DNA of 53,214 nt from a bacterium (GCA_022778545.1 JALFDW010000026.1:1-53214), one strand, 5' to 3'; counted from the stretch's first letter, positions 13,706 to 22,774 are shown. Numbers and translations: made by a program. The notes: generated from the letters alone by a model not told the origin.

Positions 13706-15958
13706 ATGATCGAGTTGACCTCCCACGGCGTGTATCTCGTGGACGGTAAGCCGCAGGAAGGCGCGCCCATGAGCGTGAGCCCCGATGCGGCGCGCGAAAA
13801 CACCATCGCGTATTCCATCCTCCGCGCACATGATGTGTCCGACGACCCCAAGAAGATGCGCATCAAGTTCGACTGCCTTGTTTCGCATGACATCACCTAC
13901 GTCGGCATCATCCAGACCGCACGCGCAAGCGGGCTCAAGGAGTTCCCGCTTCCCTATGCGATGACCAACTGCCACAACAGCCTCTGCGCCGTCGGCGGCA
14001 CGATCAACGAGGATGACCATGTGTTCGGCCTTTCCGCCGCGAAGAAATACGGCGGCATCTATGTGCCGGCCAACCAGAGCGTCATCCACAGCTATGCCCG
14101 TGAGGCGCTTTCCGCCTGCGGCAACATGATCCTCGGTTCCGACAGCCACACCCGCTACGGTGCGCTCGGCACCATGGGCGTGGGCGAAGGCGGCCCTGAG
14201 CTCGTGAAGCAGCTCCTCAAGAATACTTACGATGTGCCCGCTCCCGAAGTTGTGCTCGTGTACCTCACCGGCGCACCGAAGAAGGGCATCGGCCCGCACG
14301 ACGTTGCGCTCGCGCTCGTCGCCGCGACGTTCGAAAGCGGCTTTGTGAAGAACAAGGTCCTTGAGTTCGTAGGCCCCGGCGTTGCAAACCTGCCCGTCGA
14401 ATTCCGCAACGGCATCGACGTTATGACTACCGAGACCACCTGCCTCTCCTCCATCTGGGAGACGGACGATCAGGTCAAGCATTATTACGACGTATACGGC
14501 CGTCCCGAAGCGTTCAAAGAACTCAAGCCCGGCAAGGTCGCGTACTATGACAGCATGATCCACATCGAGCTCGACAAGATGGAATCCATGATCGCGCTGC
14601 CGTTCCATCCCTCCAAGGCGCACACGATCCACGAGTTCCAGAAGAACGCGAAGCAGCTTCTCGCGGAAGTGGAAGCGGAAGCCGCGAAGAAGTTCCCGAA
14701 GGCTAAGACCGACCTCGTCAGCAAGGTGCAGGCGGATGGTTCCGTCCTCGCCGACCAGGGCGTGATCGCGGGCTGCGCCGGCGGTACGTACGACAACATC
14801 ATGGAAGCTGCTGCCATCCTGAAGGGCGGCGACGTTGGCGCAGGCTATTTCGGCCTCTCCGTTTACCCGATGAGCGTCCCCGTGAGCCTGGAGCTCACCC
14901 GCGTGGGCGCTTCCGCCGAGCTGCTTGAGGCGGGCGCGATCATCAAGCCCAGCTTCTGCGGCCCGTGCTTCGGCGCAGGCGACGTGCCTTCCAACAACGG
15001 CCTCTCCCTCCGCCACACCACCCGCAACTTCCCGAACCGCGAAGGCTCCAAGCCCGGTGAAGGCCAGATCGCGACCGTTGCGCTCATGGATGCCCGTTCC
15101 ATCGCGGCCACCGCGCGCAACCACGGCGTCATCACCGCTGCGACGGATGTGGATTACGACATGCCGGAGATCGATTACCACTTCGACAAGTCCGTCTACG
15201 AGCGCCGCTGCTACAACGGCTACGGCAAGGCGGATCCCTCCGTTGAGCTGCGCCTTGGGCCCAACATCACGGATTGGCCGAAGATGTATGCCCTCAATGA
15301 GAACCTGCTCGTGAAGCTCGCGGCCGTCATCAATGACCCCGTGACCACCACGGACGAACTCATCCCCTCCGGCGAGACGAGCTCCTACCGCTCCAACCCG
15401 CTGCGCCTCTCCGAGTTCGCGCTGTCCCGCCGCGTGCCGGAATACGTGGGCCGCAGCAAGGCTTCGCAGGCGCTTGAGAACGCCCGCATCGCAGGCGAAA
15501 AACCCGCTGAGCTGATGGACGCGCTCGCCAAGGTCGGCGATGCGGAAGAGCTCATCAAGACCACGAGCACCGGCTCCGCCATCTTCGCCAACAAGCCCGG
15601 CGACGGTTCTGCGCGTGAGCAGGCGGCTTCCTGCCAGAAGGTGCTCGGCGGCTACGCCAACTTCTGCTATGAGTACGCCACCAAGCGTTACCGCAGCAAC
15701 TGCATCAACTGGGGCATCCTGCCCTTCACCCTCGCGGAAGACACCAAGTTCGATTATGAGGACGGCGACATGGTGTTTGTGCCCGGCATCCGCAAGGCGG
15801 TCGAGACCGGCACCGAGACCATCCCCGCGAAGGTCATCCGTAAGTGCGGTTGCGTGGAGGACATCACCCTTTACATCAAGGGCCTCACGGCGGACGAGAA
15901 GCAGATCCTGCTCGACGGCTGCCTGATGAACTACTACGCCGCGAACCACGCGAAATAA
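13706..15958 (+). CDS. Aconitase-family hydratase (YbhJ-like)
   Basis: A 750-residue [4Fe-4S] hydro-lyase of the aconitase superfamily, the length of the YbhJ-like branch. Cluster ligands are Cys in GVIAGCAGGTYDN and the CxxC of PSFCGPCFGAGD. Other family features are MILGSDSHTRYGALGTMGVG and, near the end, the swivelling domain with YRSNCINWGILPF (usually SSREH...GIxPL in true aconitases, so the active site differs). Hence the substrate may not be citrate. The ORF is open far upstream, but the ATG at 13706 has AAGGAG nine bases before it. Codon use is strongly biased to C-ending codons compared with its neighbours, which suggests high expression. It has its own promoter and terminator. Confidence 0.82.
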   Translation: MIELTSHGVYLVDGKPQEGAPMSVSPDAARENTIAYSILRAHDVSDDPKKMRIKFDCLVSHDITYVGIIQTARASGLKEFPLPYAMTNCHNSLCAVGGTINEDDHVFGLSAAKKYGGIYVPANQSVIHSYAREALSACGNMILGSDSHTRYGALGTMGVGEGGPELVKQLLKNTYDVPAPEVVLVYLTGAPKKGIGPHDVALALVAATFESGFVKNKVLEFVGPGVANLPVEFRNGIDVMTTETTCLSSIWETDDQVKHYYDVYGRPEAFKELKPGKVAYYDSMIHIELDKMESMIALPFHPSKAHTIHEFQKNAKQLLAEVEAEAAKKFPKAKTDLVSKVQADGSVLADQGVIAGCAGGTYDNIMEAAAILKGGDVGAGYFGLSVYPMSVPVSLELTRVGASAELLEAGAIIKPSFCGPCFGAGDVPSNNGLSLRHTTRNFPNREGSKPGEGQIATVALMDARSIAATARNHGVITAATDVDYDMPEIDYHFDKSVYERRCYNGYGKADPSVELRLGPNITDWPKMYALNENLLVKLAAVINDPVTTTDELIPSGETSSYRSNPLRLSEFALSRRVPEYVGRSKASQALENARIAGEKPAELMDALAKVGDAEELIKTTSTGSAIFANKPGDGSAREQAASCQKVLGGYANFCYEYATKRYRSNCINWGILPFTLAEDTKFDYEDGDMVFVPGIRKAVETGTETIPAKVIRKCGCVEDITLYIKGLTADEKQILLDGCLMNYYAANHAK

Positions 15959-15971
15959 ACCATAAGAACAC

Positions 15972-16003
15972 AAAAAAGGAGCGGGATGTATCCTGCTCCT
16001 TTT
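15972..16003. terminator. Terminator after the hydratase gene
   Basis: AAAAGGAGCGGGAT pairs with ATCCTGCTCCTTTT (one G-T wobble) around GT, with A- and T-runs on either side. It can serve the convergent ATPase gene too. Confidence 0.9.
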
Positions 16004-16021
16004 AAGTTATAGCTCAAAGCA

Positions 16022-16882
16022 TTATCGTTCAAATTCCCGCTCGTGCGCTTTGAAAAAGTCATAATAGGCGCGGACGTTCGGCAGCTCCGTCCAGCGCTTC
16101 ACATCCACGGGGTCTTCGTCGAGATCGTAGATCTTCGCGCCCTTAAATGAGAGAACGAACGGCGAGTGCGTGGCAATGATGAACTGGCAGCCGAAGAAGC
16201 GGGCGGAATCCTCAATGAACTGCACGAGCTCCGCCTGCCGCGCCGGGGAGAGGCTGTTTTCCGGCTCGTCGAGAAGGTAAAGCCCATCCTCACCGATCTT
16301 TTCCGTGAAATAGCGGAACGCGCTTTCCCCGTTGGAGTATTCCCGCGGGTTGTCCATCAGTTCCGCACGCACGAATTTTGACTGCGTGAGCCGTTTTGCG
16401 TTGTTGTTCCGTCTGAGCTTTTCGTAATCCGCAATGGATTCCAAGCGGAATTTGGAATACTTGGTGCTGAGGTATTCCTCAAACAGCTCGTCCCGCCGCT
16501 GGTCGATCCCTTCGTTCAGGCAGCGGAGGTTGAGCATGTAGTCGAACACATCGTCGCTCGTGATGATGCGGCAGCCGCCGGCGGGCGGCTCCATCATTTC
16601 GGCGGTGCAGAGGGCGAGATAATCCGGAAAAAAGTTCGATTTGTTGAACGCGGAATCCCGCGCGGCGGCGACCTTTTCTGCGATGATGTTGAGCGCGGTC
16701 GTCTTTCCCGAGCCGTTCCCGCCGTAGAGGATCGTTACGGGCGCAAAGTCCGCCTCCGCAAAGCCATGGCGCGAAAGCACCTGAAACGGATAGAAGGAAT
16801 CGTAACAGGTGCGTTTCTGCGCGAGGAAGAAATCAAATTCGCGGTCATGATCCGGGAAGGTGAAGCGGGAAAGGTAAACCAT
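16022..16882 (-). CDS. AAA family ATPase (ABC/SMC-like head)
   Basis: A 286-residue P-loop ATPase. Walker A is ILYGGNGSGKTTALN (about residues 51-65), the signature-like SNGESAFRYF precedes Walker B in GLYLLDEPENSLSPARQ (about 200-216), and FIIATHSPFVLSFKGAKIYDL is the H-loop region. This head domain without a long coiled coil is typical of predicted AAA ATPases of unknown role. Some such ATPases are parts of defence or repair systems, but no partner nuclease or effector lies beside it. It starts eight bases after the murC stop with only a weak AAGG site, so it probably follows murC in the same transcript. Confidence 0.8.
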   Translation of the reverse strand: MVYLSRFTFPDHDREFDFFLAQKRTCYDSFYPFQVLSRHGFAEADFAPVTILYGGNGSGKTTALNIIAEKVAAARDSAFNKSNFFPDYLALCTAEMMEPPAGGCRIITSDDVFDYMLNLRCLNEGIDQRRDELFEEYLSTKYSKFRLESIADYEKLRRNNNAKRLTQSKFVRAELMDNPREYSNGESAFRYFTEKIGEDGLYLLDEPENSLSPARQAELVQFIEDSARFFGCQFIIATHSPFVLSFKGAKIYDLDEDPVDVKRWTELPNVRAYYDFFKAHEREFER

Positions 16883-16890
16883 GGGAAACC

Positions 16891-18252
16891 TTAAAGCAGC
16901 TTCTGCGTTTGCTTGTAAACGTCGCCGGAACCGAGGGTGACCACAAGGTCGCCGGGCTTGGCATTGGCATCAAGGTAAGCGCGGATCTCCTCGAACGTGG
17001 GGAGATAGACCGCCTTTGTGCCGCCTGCGTTGATGCCCGCGACCATATCCCGCGCGTGTACGCTGCCGTCATCCGTTTCGCGGCCGGGGTAGATATCCGG
17101 CACGAGAACTTCATCTGCGTGCGCGAAGCAGGTCACGTTTTTGCAGAAAAGCGTTTTTGCACGGGTGTAAGAATTGCACTGGAACACGCACCAGAGTTTG
17201 CCGTGCGGCACGCGCGCTGCGGCGGAGAGCGTGGCGTTGATCTCGGCCGGATGGTGCGCGTAATCGTGGTAGTATTTCACGCCGTTGCGCTCGCCGAAAA
17301 ACTCAAAGCGCCGGCGCGTGTTGCGGAACGTATGCAGCGCCTCCGCGACCGCCTGGAAGGACGCGCCCGCATAGAGGGCCACTGCAGCTGCCGCAAGGGC
17401 GTTTACGATGTTGTGCTCGCCCGGCACGGAAAGGGAGATGCGCCCGAGGTTCTTTCCGTCATAGATGAGATCGAAGGAAGGGCAGCCCGCCGCATCGTAG
17501 GCGATGTTGCCGGGGATGTAGTCCGCATTTGCCATGCCGTAGGAGATGTGCGCGCCGCGGTGCTCCACAAGCAGCCTGCGCACCCGCGGGTCGTCCGCGC
17601 AGCCGATGAACATGCCGTTTTCCGGCAGGAGGGCAAGGAACTTCCGGAACGCCTGCGTGATATGCTCGATGTCTTTATAATAATCCAGATGGTCGTCATC
17701 GATGTTGTTGATGAGCGCAACGGTGGGGCGCAGCGTCAGAAAGCTCTCCACATATTCGCAGGCTTCGGTGATGAACATGTCATGCGCGCCGATGCGCACA
17801 CCGCCCTGGAGGATATCCACAAAGCCGCCGATGTGCACGGTGGCGTCCGGCTTGCCCGCCTCGCAGATGTAGGCCAGCATGGAGGTGATGGTGGTCTTTC
17901 CATGGCAGCCCGCGATGCCGATCACGTCCTTGTAGCCTTCGGTCAGTTGGCCGAGCGCGACGGAGCGTTCCAGCTCCGGGATGCCCCGTTGCTTCGCGGC
18001 CACGCGTTCCACGTTCGTGGGCTTGATGGCGGCGGAGTAGATCACAAGGTCAGCGTCGCCGAGGTTGTCGGCCGAGTGCCCGATCGTGACGGGCACACCA
18101 AGCTCCTGCAAACGCTCCGTAAACGGGGAGACGTTCGCGTCGGAACCCTGCACGGCATAGCCCCGGTCGCGCAGGATCTGGGCAAGGCCATTCATGGAGC
18201 AGCCGCCGATGCCGATGAGGTGGATGGTTTTGTGGTCCGTAATGTGCGTCAT
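16891..18252 (-). CDS. murC: UDP-N-acetylmuramate--L-alanine ligase
   Basis: A 453-residue Mur ligase that adds L-alanine to UDP-MurNAc in cytoplasmic peptidoglycan precursor synthesis. The N-terminal Rossmann domain starts with HLIGIGGCSMNGLAQIL. The ATP-binding P-loop is AGCHGKTTITSML (about residue 105). Family motifs ACEYVESFLTLRP and NNIDDDHLDYYKD follow, and DYAHHPAEI is in the C-terminal domain. The initial GIGGxSMN in place of GIGGxGMS is a mild variant. GAGGA eight bases before the ATG at 18252 fixes the start. It lies 57 bp after ispE and just before the ATPase on the minus strand. Confidence 0.93.
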   Translation of the reverse strand: MTHITDHKTIHLIGIGGCSMNGLAQILRDRGYAVQGSDANVSPFTERLQELGVPVTIGHSADNLGDADLVIYSAAIKPTNVERVAAKQRGIPELERSVALGQLTEGYKDVIGIAGCHGKTTITSMLAYICEAGKPDATVHIGGFVDILQGGVRIGAHDMFITEACEYVESFLTLRPTVALINNIDDDHLDYYKDIEHITQAFRKFLALLPENGMFIGCADDPRVRRLLVEHRGAHISYGMANADYIPGNIAYDAAGCPSFDLIYDGKNLGRISLSVPGEHNIVNALAAAAVALYAGASFQAVAEALHTFRNTRRRFEFFGERNGVKYYHDYAHHPAEINATLSAAARVPHGKLWCVFQCNSYTRAKTLFCKNVTCFAHADEVLVPDIYPGRETDDGSVHARDMVAGINAGGTKAVYLPTFEEIRAYLDANAKPGDLVVTLGSGDVYKQTQKLL

Positions 18253-18309
18253 ATCCGTATCCTCGATTCTATAAAAACTCATCAATATCAGAATAATACA
18301 GAAAGTATA

Positions 18310-19140
18310 CTACGTTTCCGGTGAAAAGGGAAGCGTGCGGCAGACACGCGCGAACGCTGCGTCCGGAAAAGCAGCTTTTGCGCGTTCCGCATCCGCCCGG
18401 GAGCCGAAAATGCCGAACACGGCGGAGCCGCTCCCCGTCATGCAGGCGGCAAGCGCCCCCTCTTTTCTGAGACGCTCCGCAAAGCATTCGATCTCCGGCA
18501 CAAAGCGCAGTGCGGGCGCATACAGGGCGTTGAACACAAGCCCCGGCACGGCGGCTGTGTTTCCCGTGCGGAGCGCATCCGCCATGGCGAATGCGTTGCC
18601 CATAGGCAGCGGCAGAGCGAGCGATTCAAACAGCGACTTCGTGCCGACGCCCCGCGCACTTTTTATGATGAGCAGGTCGAGCGGCATCGCGGGCAGCCGC
18701 GTCATGCGCTCTCCGATCCCTTCGCAGAGCGCCGCGCCGCCTGCAATGCAGAATGGCACATCCGCGCCGATGCGCGCGGCAATGGCGAAAAGCTCCTCTT
18801 CGGAAAGCGCGCCGTAAGCGGCCTGCATGCCGCGAAGCACTGCTGCCGCGTCTGCGGAGGAACTGCCGAGCCCGGCTTCCGCGGGGATGCGGCAGCGGAT
18901 GGAGATGCGCGCTCCGCCCGTGCCTGCGGCATCCCGGTAAGCCTCCGCCGCACGTCTTGCCGCGCTGCGCTCGGGCAGCGGCACATCCGCTTCCACGGAG
19001 ATCTCCTTTGCCGGTTCAAGCGAGACCGTGTCGCAAAGGTCGATGGCGTGCATGATGGTGCAAAGCTCATGGTAGCCGTCCGGCCGGCGGCCGAGCACGT
19101 TGAGCAGAAGATTGATTTTTGCATGCGCTTCATATTCCAT
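18310..19140 (-). CDS. ispE: 4-diphosphocytidyl-2-C-methyl-D-erythritol kinase
   Basis: A 276-residue GHMP kinase that phosphorylates CDP-methylerythritol in the MEP isoprenoid pathway. The start AHAKINLLLNVLGRRPDGYH is the family hallmark. The ATP-binding motif is PAEAGLGSSSADAAA (about residues 90-104), and MTGSGSAVFGIF is the third GHMP motif. The first ATG matching the family N-terminus is at 19140. No ribosome binding site precedes it, and a perfect TATAAT ends six bases upstream, so it may be translated from a leaderless mRNA. It heads the group ispE-murC-ATPase and diverges from spoIIR. Confidence 0.92.
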   Translation of the reverse strand: MEYEAHAKINLLLNVLGRRPDGYHELCTIMHAIDLCDTVSLEPAKEISVEADVPLPERSAARRAAEAYRDAAGTGGARISIRCRIPAEAGLGSSSADAAAVLRGMQAAYGALSEEELFAIAARIGADVPFCIAGGAALCEGIGERMTRLPAMPLDLLIIKSARGVGTKSLFESLALPLPMGNAFAMADALRTGNTAAVPGLVFNALYAPALRFVPEIECFAERLRKEGALAACMTGSGSAVFGIFGSRADAERAKAAFPDAAFARVCRTLPFSPET

Positions 19141-19146
19141 ATATTC

Positions 19147-19152
19147 ATTATA
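19147..19152 (-). promoter_or_regulatory. -10 box abutting the ispE start
   Basis: A perfect TATAAT on the minus strand, six bases before the ispE ATG, the same spacing as at the mannosyltransferase gene. The -35 region is weak (GTGATT at 17 bp). Confidence 0.5.
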
Positions 19153-19222
19153 AGCCAAAAAGGGTTAAAAATCACGGAAAACGTCAATGCTTGAAGCATC
19201 TGCTGTGAAAGGAACCTCTGTT

Positions 19223-19828
19223 ATGAATATGAAAAAAAGAATGGCTTTATTTTTGGCGGCTTTGTTTGCGCTTTTTGCCTTTATGCCTGCGCGGCACGGC
19301 GGCGCTTTCACGTGCCTTGCGGAGGCACAGGATGATTATGGCTCCGTGTTCCGGCTGCATGTGATCGCAAACAGCGATTCGGAGAAGGACCAGGCCGTAA
19401 AGCTGCGCGTGCGGGACGCTGTCCTCGCATATGAGCGGGCGCGCATGGCGGATGTATCCACGGCCGAAGAGGCCCGGCAGCGCCTGATGGAGGATGGCGC
19501 AGGGCTGCTTGCCACCGTGGAACAGACGCTCCGCGCCGCAGGCATGGAATATGGCGCATACCTGGAAACCGGCGTATTTCCTTTTCCGGAGCGCGTTTAC
19601 GGGGATGCGGTCTACCCTGCGGGCGATTATTCCGCGCTGCGCATCGTGCTCGGCGCGGGAAAAGGGCAAAATTGGTGGTGCGTGATGTTTCCGCCGCTAT
19701 GCATATTGGAACTCCCCGGTGGGGAAATTGATTACAAGGAGCTGAAAACAAACAGCTTTTTCATCAAGCTCCTCAAAAGCATAGACGGAGGAAAGCTATG
19801 GGACAGGATAAAAGAAAAGCTGCGCTGA
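19223..19828 (+). CDS. spoIIR: Stage II sporulation protein R
   Basis: A 201-residue secreted signalling protein. In B. subtilis it is made in the forespore and triggers SpoIIGA to process pro-sigma-E in the mother cell. An N-terminal signal or membrane segment (ALFLAALFALFAFM) is followed by the family hallmark FRLHVIANSDSEKDQAVKLRVRDAVL (here about residues 45-70), then WWCVMFPPLC near residue 150. AAAGGAA about eight bases before the ATG at 19223 supports the start. Its last 31 bases overlap the next gene, so it is probably co-translated with the germination genes. Confidence 0.92.
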   Translation: MNMKKRMALFLAALFALFAFMPARHGGAFTCLAEAQDDYGSVFRLHVIANSDSEKDQAVKLRVRDAVLAYERARMADVSTAEEARQRLMEDGAGLLATVEQTLRAAGMEYGAYLETGVFPFPERVYGDAVYPAGDYSALRIVLGAGKGQNWWCVMFPPLCILELPGGEIDYKELKTNSFFIKLLKSIDGGKLWDRIKEKLR

Positions 19829-20490
19829 TGCTCGTGCTGGTGCTTGCACTCTGCACCGTGCTGCAGTCGACGGCGCTTGCGGCGGCGCTGCGCGTAGGGT
19901 CACGCGGTGAAGAGGTCAGGCAGCTGCAAACAAAACTCAAGCGCTGGGGGTATTATTCCGGCGCGGTGGACGGCATCTTCGGCTCCGGCACGGAAGCGGC
20001 CGTCAAGCAGTTTCAGCGCAAAAACGGGTTGACGGTGGATGGCATCGTCGGCACGGCAACGGCGAAGGCGCTCGGGCTTACGCTTTCGGGCAGCAGTTCG
20101 TCCGGCAGTTCCGGCGGGTCGTCCTCCTCAAACGCATCGGGCAACCTGTATCTCCTGGCGCGGCTGGTATACGGCGAGGCGCGCGGTGAGCCGTACAAAG
20201 GGCAGGTGGCTGTGGCGGCGGTGGTGCTCAACCGGGTCAAATCCAGCAAATTCCCGAACAGCATCAGCGGCGTGATCTATCAGAGCGGCGCGTTTTCCGT
20301 GGTGAACGACGGGCAGATCAACCTTTCGCCGGACGAAACGGCCATCAAGGCCGCGCGCGATGCGATGAACGGCTGGGATCCCACAAACGGCTGCCTGTAC
20401 TATTACAACCCTGCGAAAACGACGAACCAATGGATGCTCTCAAAACCCGTGCTGCTGCGGATCGGCAACCATTCTTTCTTCAAGGGATAA
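19798..20490 (+). CDS. sleB: Spore cortex-lytic enzyme SleB
   Basis: A 230-residue secreted lytic enzyme. It has a signal peptide (residues 1-29, ending ALAAA), a peptidoglycan-binding domain (about 30-95, with VGSRGEEVRQLQTKLKRWGY and DGIFGSGTEAAVKQFQ), a serine- and glycine-rich linker, and a SleB/Hydrolase_2 catalytic domain (about 118-230, with LLARLVYGEARGE; the Glu in GEARGE is the expected catalytic acid). It breaks down the muramic-lactam cortex during germination. GGAGG lies six bases before the ATG inside the end of spoIIR. ypeB follows 16 bp later. Confidence 0.93.
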   Translation: MGQDKRKAALMLVLVLALCTVLQSTALAAALRVGSRGEEVRQLQTKLKRWGYYSGAVDGIFGSGTEAAVKQFQRKNGLTVDGIVGTATAKALGLTLSGSSSSGSSGGSSSSNASGNLYLLARLVYGEARGEPYKGQVAVAAVVLNRVKSSKFPNSISGVIYQSGAFSVVNDGQINLSPDETAIKAARDAMNGWDPTNGCLYYYNPAKTTNQWMLSKPVLLRIGNHSFFKG

Positions 20491-20506
20491 AAGGGGACGG
20501 TGCAAA

Positions 20507-21904
20507 ATGAAAGAGAAAACGAAGGACACATTTGAACGGATCGTTTTGCCGACGATCCTTGCGGTCGCGCTCGTGGCGGTGGCGTTCTGGGGCGCGGAGC
20601 GTTCCGCCATGGCCGAGGAATACAAGAACAGCACGACGGCCATGTACACCCGCGCGTTCACGGAGCTTTGCGACAACGTCAACAATCTGGAAACGACGCT
20701 CGGCAAGCTGCGCGTCACGGCGTCGCCCGCACAGTATGTGCTTCTGCTCGATGATGTCTGGCGGCTTTCCGGTGCAAGCGTGAGCCTGATGTCGCAGGTT
20801 CCATCGTCACACATCGACACGGCGGATCTGAACAGCTTCATCGTCCGCCTTGGCGATTATGCCCATGGGCTCACGAAAAAGGCCGTGCGCGGCATGCCCA
20901 TGACGGAGGAGGATCAGGCGCAGCTTGCTGAGCTGCACGACGCCTGCATCCGCATCGGCGCAGAGTTGAACGAACGGCTCACCATCGGGGATGTTCCCGT
21001 TGCGGTCATCACAAACGACGGATATTTCACCTCCGAAACCACAACAACCTCCGAAACCGCCGAAGCATCCGAAACGGCCGCGGCTTCGGAGGGGGAAGGC
21101 GGCGGACAGTATCAGGAACAGGAAGGAATCGACGAGTTCCCGACGCTGATTTACGACGGCCCCTTCTCCGAAAGCACGGAGAAGCAGGAGGCCAGGGGGC
21201 TGACCGGCAGCCCGGTCAGCGAGGAGGAAGCGCGCGCGATCGCGGCGAAGCTTGCGGGACTTTCCGATATTGAGCCTGCGGGCGCGTCGGACGGAACGAT
21301 CCCGGCCTATGACTTCCACGGCGTCTACGAGGATGGGCGGGAGGTGGATGTTTCCGTCACGCAGACGGGCGGCCATCTGCTCTGGCTCATGTCGAGCGCC
21401 GCAGGCGGCGCGGAGGGGGTGCCGGAGAAGGCGGAGGCGGATCGCTTCCGGCAGGCCGCGGAGAAATACCTTGCGGAGAACGGGTACGCGGGCATGCGTC
21501 CCACCTATACGCAGTATTACGGCGGCTGTGCGCTCATCAACTTCGCCGCAACGCAGGGGGATGCGATCCTGTATAACGACCTTGTGAAAGTCTGGGTGGA
21601 CCGGGAGACCTGCGGCGTGATTGGCGTGGATGCGCGAAATTATCTCTTCAGCCACACGGAACGCACGCTTCCTGAGCCATCGGTTTCCATGGAGGAGGCG
21701 GAGGGCATGCTTTCTGCGAACCTCACCGTAGTGAGCCGTGCGCTTGCGCTGATCCCCATCACGCCGCAGACGGAGCGGCTGTGCTATGAGTTCAGGGGCA
21801 CCTGCGGCGGAGAGGAATACATCGTGTACATCAGTGTGGAAACAGGGGAAGAGGAACAGATCTTCCGCATCATCAACACGGAGGATGGAGAGCTCGTCAT
21901 GTGA
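20507..21904 (+). CDS. ypeB: Germination protein YpeB
   Basis: A 465-residue spore protein needed for SleB localisation and stability. An N-terminal membrane anchor (about residues 12-30) is followed by a coiled domain (ETTLGKLRVTASPAQYVLLL is typical) and C-terminal PepSY-like repeats (EEEARAIAAKL, EAEGMLSANL). A Ser/Thr/Glu-rich low-complexity linker (about residues 175-200) stands in place of the usual spacer. It is directly downstream of sleB, the conserved order, and a terminator follows. Confidence 0.92.
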   Translation: MKEKTKDTFERIVLPTILAVALVAVAFWGAERSAMAEEYKNSTTAMYTRAFTELCDNVNNLETTLGKLRVTASPAQYVLLLDDVWRLSGASVSLMSQVPSSHIDTADLNSFIVRLGDYAHGLTKKAVRGMPMTEEDQAQLAELHDACIRIGAELNERLTIGDVPVAVITNDGYFTSETTTTSETAEASETAAASEGEGGGQYQEQEGIDEFPTLIYDGPFSESTEKQEARGLTGSPVSEEEARAIAAKLAGLSDIEPAGASDGTIPAYDFHGVYEDGREVDVSVTQTGGHLLWLMSSAAGGAEGVPEKAEADRFRQAAEKYLAENGYAGMRPTYTQYYGGCALINFAATQGDAILYNDLVKVWVDRETCGVIGVDARNYLFSHTERTLPEPSVSMEEAEGMLSANLTVVSRALALIPITPQTERLCYEFRGTCGGEEYIVYISVETGEEEQIFRIINTEDGELVM

Positions 21905-21937
21905 GGCCGCATAAGTTCCATAAGATCGGATGGACTG

Positions 21938-21965
21938 AAAGGGCGCACCCAAAGTGCGCTCTTTT
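21938..21965 (+). terminator. Terminator of the spoIIR-sleB-ypeB operon
   Basis: AAAGGGCGCAC pairs with GTGCGCTCTTT around CCAAA, followed by T. Confidence 0.85.
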
Positions 21966-22041
21966 GCGTGCACCAGAGCAAAACAAAGAAATAATTCTTT
22001 AAAAAGGACTAAATTTTAACAAATATTTTCCATTTATGCGT

Positions 22042-22070
22042 TTGACATACGCCGGGAAATGCAATAGGAT
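22042..22070 (+). promoter_or_regulatory. Promoter before the unknown gene at 22115
   Basis: TTGACA (22042-22047), 17 bp, TAGGAT (22065-22070). Confidence 0.6.
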
Positions 22071-22114
22071 ATTGATAAACCATCATCAAAGGCGGGAAGG
22101 GCGGTGTACTGTGC

Positions 22115-22741
22115 ATGTTTGATGCTTATTCTGCTGCGCGGGAAACCGCTGCTGCCCTGCTGCGGCGTGCCGGCTTTGCCCGGGCGGGCGCGGCGGATGT
22201 CCGGGCCTGCACGGCGGGGTATGCGCTTTCGAGCGCGCTGCCGCACAGGCTTGGCCTTGTGCCGGAGGAATGCCTTGCCGCCGTGCGGCAGGCGGAAAAG
22301 GAAGCTCCTGCCATGCTCGGCGGTGAGCCGGCCTTCTCCGAAATTGCGGAGCGGGGCGGGCACATCTTATTTGCTTTGACGGACGCGGCTTACGGCGCGC
22401 TGATGCGCGGCGTGATCGAAAGCGTGCCGCTCCCGGCGCTCCCGGCGGAAACGGAACAGCCGCTTGCTTATGCCGTGGCGCGCATGCGGATGCTCGCTCG
22501 GTATGAAAGCGCGGGCTGCCCGGACAGCACGGAGGTGCGCCATGCGCTTTGGCTGTGCTTTGGCGTTGCGGAGGCGGGGCTTCGCCCTGCGGAACGGCGT
22601 GCGCGCGCGGAACGGGCGGCGCAGGCGTTGCTTGCGATGGGGCATGCGCTCCCCCTGGAAGCGCGCACGGGCTTGCGTGCCCAATGCGGGGATGTGGGCA
22701 AATGTGCGGCCCGGCTGCTTGCCTTTGCGCTGGCGGAATGA
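22115..22741 (+). CDS. Unknown Ala/Arg-rich helical protein
   Basis: A 208-residue protein I do not recognise. It is almost entirely predicted helix and rich in Ala, Arg, Leu and Glu, without a signal peptide or membrane segment. The C-terminal half (QPLAYAVARMRMLARYESAG onward) faintly resembles the DALR anticodon-binding helical domain of arginyl-tRNA synthetase, but no catalytic motif is present; that likeness is a guess. A good promoter lies 45 bp upstream, but only a weak ribosome binding site (GGGCGG, about 13 bases off). The MBL-fold gene follows 33 bp later. Confidence 0.6.
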   Translation: MFDAYSAARETAAALLRRAGFARAGAADVRACTAGYALSSALPHRLGLVPEECLAAVRQAEKEAPAMLGGEPAFSEIAERGGHILFALTDAAYGALMRGVIESVPLPALPAETEQPLAYAVARMRMLARYESAGCPDSTEVRHALWLCFGVAEAGLRPAERRARAERAAQALLAMGHALPLEARTGLRAQCGDVGKCAARLLAFALAE

Positions 22742-22774
22742 AAACGGATTTTATAGAAAGTTGAGGATAGAATT

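Noticed and set aside
13682-15973. 763-codon open frame on the minus strand
   Set aside because: Exact antisense of the hydratase gene, whose extreme codon bias removes stop codons from the opposite strand.
16022-16882. ATPase as part of a two-gene defence system
   Set aside because: The neighbours are murC and the hydratase; no nuclease, toxin or membrane effector lies beside it.
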